From assembly GCA_958299035.1 (NCBI GenBank), contig CATQJL010000112.1, positions 55,781,140-55,845,139 on the forward strand: DNA of 64,000 bases. Reading direction: 5' to 3'. The notes beneath the pieces are model-generated. The model was not told where the DNA came from and made no database searches. It saw only the letters and a list, made by a program, of their open reading frames with translations. The position numbers were made by a program, and so were the translations under genes. Each line of letters begins with the position of its first letter. Within the stretch, counting starts at the first letter, position 1. Origin of the DNA: Cylicocyclus nassatus (taxonomy: Eukaryota; Nematoda; Chromadorea; Rhabditida; Strongylidae). Below, piece after piece: positions 56,983 to 64,000 of the stretch.

Positions 56983-58003
56983 TTAGGTCATTCCGAAAGT
57001 AATTTCGCTTTTTTCAAACGGGCGCCACATTCGATGGAACAAACATTTCTAAGAGATCTTGGCAGCAGTCGATGCAGAATTTCATTCTCTTTCTAACGGT
57101 TATGAAACTGTTGCAAAACAATCAATGAGCTTTCAGAAAATAACCAAAATCTGCGACCCATGCTTTTTGAGATGGTCAAGTTTCACGATTTTTTTGAACT
57201 TTCATATCAATCCTCAGAAGGGCTTCAAGTAAAGACTCGATAGAGTGAACCATATAGAATACAGTACTACTTTTTTCTCTTTCTCATAGCTCGCCATAAT
57301 TTTTAAAAAAATTTTTTTTCAAAGCCATCGGATTTTGGCAGGCCCACTTTAGCCATAATCGCATCAAACATCAGTAATTACTCGGAATTTCAATGTTTCA
57401 AGACGATATATGACTTAATATTGATTTTATAAAACAAATGAGAGTTTACGGATTCAAAATATCAAGTTTCGAGTTTTTCGGGTACAGCCTGGGGCTCCTT
57501 AAAAAATTGAATTGTGATAATTTTATCCCCGAAAACTAAACGAATCGGAAACAAAAAACACCCATTGGAAAGAGGAGAAAATGCTGCATCAAACAGCACC
57601 CGAGCTGCTCTTCCTTTGATGCTCTACGAGGATTTAGCTGTACAAATATGGAAATCGGTAGCATCAGTTAAATTTCTATTAAAAATATATGACAAGCTAT
57701 CGAAAAGAGGAAAAAGTTGGGCTGTGTTCTATGAGGTTTGCTCTATCGAACCTTCACTTGAACTTTTTCTGAGGATTAATATGAAAGTTTTGAAAAATTG
57801 TGAAACTTGACCATCTCAAAAATCATGTGTCGCAGATTTTAGTTATATTCTGAAGCCCCATTGATTGTTTTGCAACAATTTCATAACCATTAGAAAGAGA
57901 ATGAAATTCTGCATCGACTGCTGCCAAGATCTCTTAAAAATGTTTGTTCCATCGAATGTGGCGCCCGTTTGAAAAAAGCGAAAATACTTTCGGAATGACC
58001 TAA
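56983..58003. mobile_element. mariner-type palindromic MITE, TA target
   Basis: Starts TTAGGTCATTCCGAAAGTAA and ends in the inverse TACTTTCGGAATGACCTAA with TA on both sides. Arms of about 320 bases mirror each other, including the ACGGGCGCCACATTCGATGG segment. No coding capacity. Confidence 0.83.
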
Positions 58004-58319
58004 TATATCAATTATTTTTTGTTTTTCGCGGCGGGTTCTTGTTCACTCTGAAGAAGGGGTAACAAGGATTCGTTTTCCTGCTCGAGAATAAATTTCTGAC
58101 CGGGAGGATGTGTCCATGATAACAAGAATCTGAAATTTATGTGAACTTACAAAAGTGTTTGTTCCAGACGGACTAAGTTGCTTTGCTGTGTCTTGGAGGA
58201 GAATATAAGAGAAGATATTACTCACATAAGTTTTTAGCGCTTTTAGATAATGATTTTTGTATATGATGTTTTACATACACACTTCAGCTTGGTGTTATAG
58301 CTTGTCTCTCCGCTGTTAA

Positions 58320-58714
58320 AGGCAGTGGCTCGGCAAAACCAAACATATCAGAATTTTGATACGGAAGGTTGCTCGCATCCCAAATATGAGCACAGAGCAG
58401 GTCCGATTGCACAGCATGCCGTCTCCGCCTAGAAAACTGCCCCTAAACGCGTGCGCGTAAGCCATTCTGACAGGCGCTCGGACGAGCGTGAGATTTCTCT
58501 CCGACCTTCAAAGGCGACATGTCGCAATGCTATAAACACGATGGTCCCGCAACGACTCTACGTCTCTAGCCATGACATAAAGCGTTACACTCGTCTAAAT
58601 TCAAAATGATGAGCCTCGGATGCTAGTTTTCGCCGTTTTCGTGCTCTTCGAAGTGTATGCCGAAATACCCCAGGTAAGCAAAACTTCAAGTCGAGGATTT
58701 GCGAGCCACTGCCT
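58320..58714. mobile_element. TTAA-flanked MITE, copy 2
   Basis: AGGCAGTGGCTCGGCAAA and its inverse (TTTGCGAGCCACTGCCT), between TTAA at 58316-19 and 58715-18. Related to the copy at 5896-6312 by its first ten bases and target site; the interiors differ. Confidence 0.75.
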
Positions 58715-58830
58715 TTAACAAGCCATTTGTTTATTTTAGCCTGGTATTCAAAATGCGCGCGTTTAGTGAAAATCACATTTGAGCATGCTTGTCCCGTAAA
58801 GATTTGTTTCTGAAGCCTGTGCTCGTCTAA

Positions 58831-59785
58831 CAAGCGAAGGATACTTGGTCGAAGTGGAGTTCCTCATACGAAATGTGTACTTCTTTTTTATAAAGCATAG
58901 AATGCTGATTTCAAATCTTCTTTCGATATCAGCAAAACGCTTTTGGGAGAAGACTTATAGGAGTTTTTGAGGCCAAAAATTCAAGGGTTTGGCTAAGATG
59001 AATACAGCTATTGCGGTCTTTTCGCCGCTTGAAAGGAGTAATGATTAGCATAAGCTTAACAAATTTCGGTTATAAAGCGCTTTGGCAGCAATCGTAGCCC
59101 CCATATGAGCTCAGAGATTGAGGTTTCTAACGATTCTATTGTGACAGCGCGTGCAAATTTTTGCTCCAAAAATTCCCATAATTCCCCTCTTAGGGTTATT
59201 TAATACTGCCTGCAGCAGATTGCAGCAGATTGCAGCTGACGCAGCTGACCGCACTGACCGCAACGGCCGCAAAGTCGCTGCATCCTTTCGTAAAAAGGAA
59301 AACAACTGCGAATACGTTAAAACACCGTGATTTACGCCTAGTAAGTTCATAGGTTCCAACCTACTCTTCTCAGTCTAATTTTGGCGACTGTTTTTCTCGA
59401 TATGCTCATATTTGTTCTGATTTCTCCTGTCATGGCATATAACTATTTTATTCTCGCTCGCGTTGTCTTTTGGGGCATATATTGTTAAGAGACTGTTTGG
59501 GCTACAATTATTTATCCTCTCTACCTTCATGAAAGGATGCAGCAATTTGTGCAGCCTTCGATCAGTGCGTTCAGCTGCAGTCTGATGCAGTTAGCTGCGG
59601 TCAGTGTGGCCAGCTGCAGTCAGCTGCGGCGTGCTGCAGTCTGCTGCGATCAGTGCGGCAGTCTGAAACAACCTTTAGAAGCGCTTTGCAGATAACGAAA
59701 GCAGAATGGGAATAAGCGTATTGAGCGCTATAAGTGTGCATACATTTCAAACAGAAACCCTACTTCGACAAGCATCCTTTCTTTG
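58831..59785. mobile_element. CAAGCGAAGGATACTTGG fold-back element, TAA target
   Basis: CAAGCGAAGGATACTTGGTC at the left, GACAAGCATCCTTTCTTTG at the right, TAA at 58828-30 and 59786-88. Same family as 51533-52464. It lacks the insertion seen in that copy but carries a different one at 59193-59674. Confidence 0.8.
59193..59674. mobile_element. element with GCAG-repeat terminal arms, TTA target
   Basis: Inserted in the right part of the 58831 element with TTA on each side (59190-92, 59675-77). Ends GGGTTATTTAATACTGCC and inverse GGCAGTCTGAAACAACCT. Each arm then consists of repeated GCAGC(A/T)GA-like units (59214-59275 and 59560-59660). No open frame of note. Confidence 0.65.
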
Positions 59786-60669
59786 TAAGTGGTCGCTGAT
59801 ATGGATGCTTGGCGGTTTTTACATTATCCCTTTGCTTTTTGCGCCAAAAACAAAGTTCAACATGCATACAGGTTTTCTGTACTAAACCTAATGAAGATCC
59901 GACTATTCAGTAAGTTTAGTTTCCCGCACAATTTTTTAAAGTCTTGACAAAGGTTTCTAGATTACTGTAATCTTTGGAGCAGAGCTCGGCACGACTTGGC
60001 ACCTGAAAATGCTGGCAACGAAGTGCTTCGACGTCGAATCACGCAAACTACGCAGCGTCATAACTTCCTTCGGAATGAATATATTCTGACGGAAGCAGCA
60101 TTGTGTTCAGCTCGTCAAGGCGAATTTGATGTACTGCATGTCCTCGATATTCCGTTTCCAGTTTCCTCAAATTCTTTTAAGGAGGTCGCTTTGCAAGGAT
60201 ACAACGCAGCGCCTAATTCGATAGTGCTCCTCCTGTAGATTACGGGGCGCTAAAGAGTAGCCGCAGACTTCTTTCCAAAAGAGATAAAAGCGCTGGTGAA
60301 TTCTGGAAAAATCATATCGTTCTGAATTTTACTCACCATAACTAACCCTACAATATGAAGCTCTCTTTCTGAGCGGGGTGTGATTTTCGTAATCAGCAGG
60401 TCGGACCTCTATGAGCAAGTTTTCCAAAATGTTCGGCTTATTTCATTTTTTCTCGTTTTACGCTCTGAAGCTCGCCGGTGGATTTTGGTCAAAATGTTGA
60501 TAATCTTCGATTGTAAGGAAACTTCGCCTATAGAGGTTTTCGGACACGCTGTTTAGGAAAATTATGATCTTTGGGGAATAAAGGGTCTTTTTGCAGAGAT
60601 ATGGTGAGGTAAGTGTAACTGAGTCAGGAAAATTCGTAAATTCGCCTGCACTTCTCGCGTATCTTTCAG

Positions 60670-61226
60670 AAAACTTGACTGCTTACTTTTATGGGTTAAA
60701 GTTACTAGAAACCGTGCTATTGAACGGTGTTTGTCTCAAGCTCTTTCTTATGGAAATCGCCGAGTTACGCGCCTACGAAAACACGTCCTCATGAATTATA
60801 AAGATCACATACTCCGTCGGAAATCCACCGAGAGTTTTCTACGACATTCTGGTTGCAAACATCATGTAATCAACATTATGTTCATTTCGCCCAAGAGATC
60901 CCGCTTACTGAATATGGCGGTTGCGTGTGCTTCAGCTGCTCAACTGACTATCAAAGCAGTTTCATAGCCAGAACTCACATCTATACAACCATCAAATCCA
61001 ATACAGAAGGATCCATTAAGCGACGTGAAAAGATTTAATCAACGTGTTATACAACCACTCGCGATGGAATTTCGACGAAGTATGCTATCTTTACATTCTG
61101 GGCAAAATTCATGAGGACGTTTTCGTAGGCGCGTAACTCGGCGATTTTTATAGACTGGAGCTTGAGACAAGCACCGTTCAAAAGCACGGTTCCTAGTTAC
61201 TTTCACCCATAAAAGCAAGCAGTCAG
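60670..61226. mobile_element. fold-back nested in the 3.1-kb inverted repeat
   Basis: TTGACTGCTTACTTTTATGG, then TCGCCGAGTTACGCGCCTAC and AACACGTCCTCATGAAT near 60780, are mirrored at 61108-61226. Arms of about 125 bases flank a 300-base centre. Confidence 0.68.
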
Positions 61227-61676
61227 GGTTGGTAGTAAACCTATCGAAACTCAGAGTTATAACTCAGAGTTAACTCGGAGTTATCTCTGAGCTAACGCGC
61301 AACTTTTTGACCCCCTTAATAGGTGTTTGAACAGATCAAATCCGGAAAGCGATGATATGGCAGGATTCTCCTTAACACGTAGTTTATTCCTAGTAGCGCA
61401 ACATTGTCCAAATCGTCCTGCACAAGAAACAGCGCCACCAAACGCGCAACTAGTGTCTGCGATAACTCTGAGTCTGGTGCGAGTTCCAGTCTATCGTGGA
61501 ACTCAGAGATAACTCTGAGTTTGGTCAGAGAAAGAGAAATAGTGCGCAAAAGAAGAGGGGCAGCTAAAAAGTCCTCCGGAGTACATTTTGCTCGTAGTTT
61601 AAGCAGGCATGATGGGGGTATCGTGATGCGCAGTGATTTACAAAATTTTGAAATTTTGTAAAAACTTGGCCCAGGG

Positions 61677-62070
61677 GGTTATTCGGTGCGCTAATCACGC
61701 ATACGGTACCCATTTTCACTATGGGGTCATGTAGAGGTGTTACGGTAGGTTTACGGTAGATGGGAGAAAATCACGAAACTGATCGAAACTTGGTAAACTG
61801 GGGTTATTCGGGGCGCCGATAACGAATATGACATGCAGATTATATTGTGGTGTCATCTGACGAGGTTACGGTAGGTTTACGGTGGATGGGAGAAAATCAC
61901 GAATCTGATCGAAACTTGGCACACTGGAGTTATTCGGGATGCAGATTACGGACAATCTATCTGCTACATACACTGGTGACATATGGAACTGTTACGGTAG
62001 GTATACGGTAAGTAAGACGAAATCATGGAAGGGCAAACTTTGCCCGGAGGATTTATTCTGTGCGCAAATC
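61677..62070. repeat. tandem repeat, about 125-bp unit, three copies and a part
   Basis: TTATTCGG(T/G)GCGC recurs at about 61679, 61804, 61930 and 62053. Each unit also has GTTACGGTAGGTTTACGGTA and GGGAGAAAATCACGAA. Units differ at many positions, so the array is old. Confidence 0.82.
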
Positions 62071-62287
62071 CTAATTGTCAATTCTTATCATTGCGTATGC
62101 CATCCGCTTTCTCTATAGTTTAAAGCTTTCAGCTGCGCAAAAGACCAATCCTCGTGATGAACCATCACTGCCCGATAGAAATGGAAATGAGTGAGGCTTT
62201 GGTATAATTTGTTTTGACCTGCTACGTGTTAATGGAATGAGTGAGTACATTATGGCAAAGCAATTTTAGGGCTCATGGGTGTGTCAC

Positions 62288-62356
62288 GGTCTAGCGGTTT
62301 AGTGATAGGATCTTTACGTTAGACCATACAGGTTCGAGTCCCTACTTTAACGTCGC
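62288..62356 (+). other. tRNA-like or tRNA-derived sequence
   Basis: Has TCTAGCGGTTTAGTGATAGG, resembling an A box, and GGTTCGAGTCC, a perfect B box, about 50 bases apart. I cannot fold a convincing acceptor or anticodon stem, so it is more likely a decayed tRNA or a tRNA-derived piece inside the composite repeat. Confidence 0.3.
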
Positions 62357-63195
62357 TTTTGCAGCAAAGTGCTTAACAGCTCCTCAAAGCAAAACTCCGA
62401 GCTTGAGAGTTGTAATTCGGAATTACGAAAGCGGAACTCAGAGTTTCAATAAGCGTAACTCGGAGTTTCAAAAACGGAACTCAGAGTTATCTCTGAGTTA
62501 ACGCGGAGCTTCAAACTCGGAGTTTCGACCAGATTACTACTGACCCAGGTTTTTTGAAAGATACGCAAGAAGTGAATTTATGAATTTTTGTGACTCACTT
62601 ACAGTTACCTCACCATATCTCTGCAAAAAAACCCTTTATTTCCCAAAGATCATAATTTTCGTAAACAGCGTGTCCGAAAACCTCTATAGGCGAAGTTTCC
62701 TTACAATCGAAGATCATCAACATTTTGACCAAAATCCACCGGCGAGCGAGAGCGTAAAACGAGAAAAAATGAAATAAGCCGAACATCTCGGAAAACTTGC
62801 TCATAGGGGTCCCACCTGCTGATTACGAAAATCACACCCCGCTCAGAAAGAGAGCTTCATATTGTAGGGTTAGTTATGGTGAGTAAAATTCAGAACGATA
62901 TGATTTTTCCAGAATTCACCAGCGCTTTTATCTCTTTTGGAAAGAAGTCTGCGGCTATTCTTTAGCGCCCGCCGTAATCTACAGAAGGAGCACTATCGAA
63001 TTAGCGCTGCGTTACATTCTTGCGAGAGGACATACGCAGAAGAATTTATGAAAACTGGAAACGGAATATCGAGGACCTGATGCATACTGAAAGATTCGCC
63101 TTGACGAAATGAATACACTGCTGCTTCTGGATTCAGACTATATTCATTCCGAAGGAAGTTATGGCGCTGCGTATTTTGCGTGATTCGCGTTGATT

Positions 63196-63917
63196 TCGCA
63201 AAATTCCTGGAATTTCAATTCCGGGAATGTCGCGGACTTTTGCTGAATTCCTGGATTGCACATTCTAAGAGTGGTATTATACCCAGTAAGTATCTGCACC
63301 AGCCGTGAAAAGCCTTGTCTTTATCTTGCTATTTTATCACCTGCGCAGAACTGTGACCTGTAATGGGTCAAGCCGCTCTCTCAACCCAAAAACTGCTTTC
63401 ATCTCAAGGAATCTTTGCAGCCGCACGTTACATTATTGCAGTAAAGCCGTTTTTATTTGATGAATGTGGATAATACTGGCTCAAAGCCTAATTTGTAATT
63501 CCAATTTTCTTCAAAACACATTGTTAGTTTATCAAGTCGTTTCATCAGTAGCCATAAAGAAGGATGGACGATGAGCTTCACAAAAAGTTGCCGTACTCTA
63601 TTGCTATCTGCTATACTTCCACGCAACGCCATGGCGTCCTATTTCTCCTCTTCACATGGCCTCAACTTTCGTATATTAAGGACATGGTGGGATAATCTTT
63701 TAAGACAGGTTGGTTTTACGATCAACGAAAGTTTTGCCGAAAAGCCAGTGCCGAGTTACAGAGATTTTTTGCTATGTTTCAAAATATTGAGCTTATCCTC
63801 TTTCTCAAAAAATTTCATCGACTACAGAATGGTTCACATGAAGTGTGAGGGGATAAAATTATATTTTAAACACGTTTTTGTTCTCTTTGTTTTGAGAAGT
63901 TGTTCCTCTCTTGCGTA
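63196..63917. other. 3' flank without recognised gene
   Basis: A 116-codon open frame (63571-63921) lies here, but it ends in transposon sequence and shows no family signature. Nothing else is recognisable. Confidence 0.4.
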
Positions 63918-64000
63918 CTAGGTTGTTTCATAGGAAATGTCCGTTTTTTGTTGCATTGTATTCCGAGCGGCTGTTCTAAGTGATTTTCGCTTTCAATGCA
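63918..64000 (+). mobile_element. left end of a mariner-type element cut by the window
   Basis: TA, then CTAGGTTGTTTCATAGGAAA and TGTCCG, in line with the cecropia-type ends seen in the window. The element continues past the last base. Confidence 0.55.

Larger units (their letters stand above)
61252..62530. repeat. clusters of palindromic AACTCNGAGTT
   Basis: The 11-base palindrome AACTC(A/G)GAGTT occurs three times at 61253-61290 and four times at 62430-62525, with degenerate copies near 61465, 61505 and 62390. The clusters flank the tandem array. Confidence 0.8.
60034..63195. mobile_element. 3.1-kb composite inverted repeat
   Basis: The left arm (60034-60680) is repeated inverted at 62545-63195, including CGAATCACGCAAAC and GATTACGAAAATCACACCCC segments. 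A smaller fold-back (about 60670-61226) sits at the inner edge of the left arm. The centre (61226-62545) has a 125-bp tandem array and clusters of AACTCNGAGTT. Outer ends and target duplication are not clear, and no transposase is readable. Confidence 0.7.

Noticed and set aside
63571..63921. 116-codon open frame at the window end
   Set aside because: It terminates inside a mariner-type end and has no recognisable motifs; likely chance.
1..64000. Bacterial-type operons, CRISPR arrays, LTR retrotransposons, rRNA
   Set aside because: No operon-like gene packing, no spaced short direct repeats, no reverse transcriptase or long terminal repeats, and no rRNA-like sequence seen.

Overview
This is eukaryotic DNA, most likely from a nematode. 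The evidence is AT-rich sequence, splice acceptors with a short U-rich TTTCAG or TTTTAG and no long polypyrimidine tract, and introns crowded with small fold-back transposons whose ends (TTAGGTTGGTGCAAAAGT) are of the cecropia-type mariner kind. The long introns suggest a genome looser than that of Caenorhabditis, perhaps a parasitic clade V species; that is an inference. There are no bacterial features, CRISPR arrays or rRNA genes, and no confident tRNA.

One large plus-strand gene dominates the window. I could chain 27 short exons between 6731 and 55307. Every junction keeps the reading frame, and they give exactly 1220 codons with no stop. About 92 percent of this span is intron. The protein looks almost wholly disordered. 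Exons 1-6 encode a basic Ser/Thr/Tyr/Arg head. Exons 7-10 encode mixed charged and probably helical segments. The 770-base exon 11 encodes a Thr/Pro/Ser/Ala/Lys-rich stretch. Exons 12-19 are rich in Ser and charged residues, and exons 20-27 are strongly acidic, including a Tyr-plus-five-acidic hexapeptide repeat. I do not recognise the family. The composition resembles linker regions of large cytoskeletal or muscle proteins, but no folded domain is visible. The 3' end was not found with confidence and may lie beyond the window. A short exon at 39521-39559, with an ATG, a donor and the right phase for exon 20, suggests an internal promoter for a short acidic isoform, or else a separate downstream gene.

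The rest is introns and flanks full of mobile elements. In order these are: an eroded arm (193-620); a fold-back element (2315-2778); a TTAA-flanked element (5896-6312); a mariner-type fold-back (14468-15174); a 14-bp inverted-repeat element (18523-18891); a Helitron-like element (19124-19540); three short elements around exon 11; a 570-bp element (24701-25269); a small element (31739-31949); a second Helitron-like element (41250-41685); two mariner-type elements sharing one TA (42966-44733); a CAGGGTG-ended element (45852-46786); a near-perfect palindrome (47272-48221); and in intron 26 a relative of that palindrome holding a dead mariner and two nested fold-backs (49851-53204). The 3' flank (56983-63200) holds another mariner-type fold-back, a second TTAA element, a fold-back with a nested GCAG-repeat element, and a 3-kb inverted repeat enclosing a 125-bp tandem array and many AACTCNGAGTT palindromes. 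No function beyond the one gene and the dead transposase is supported by the sequence.
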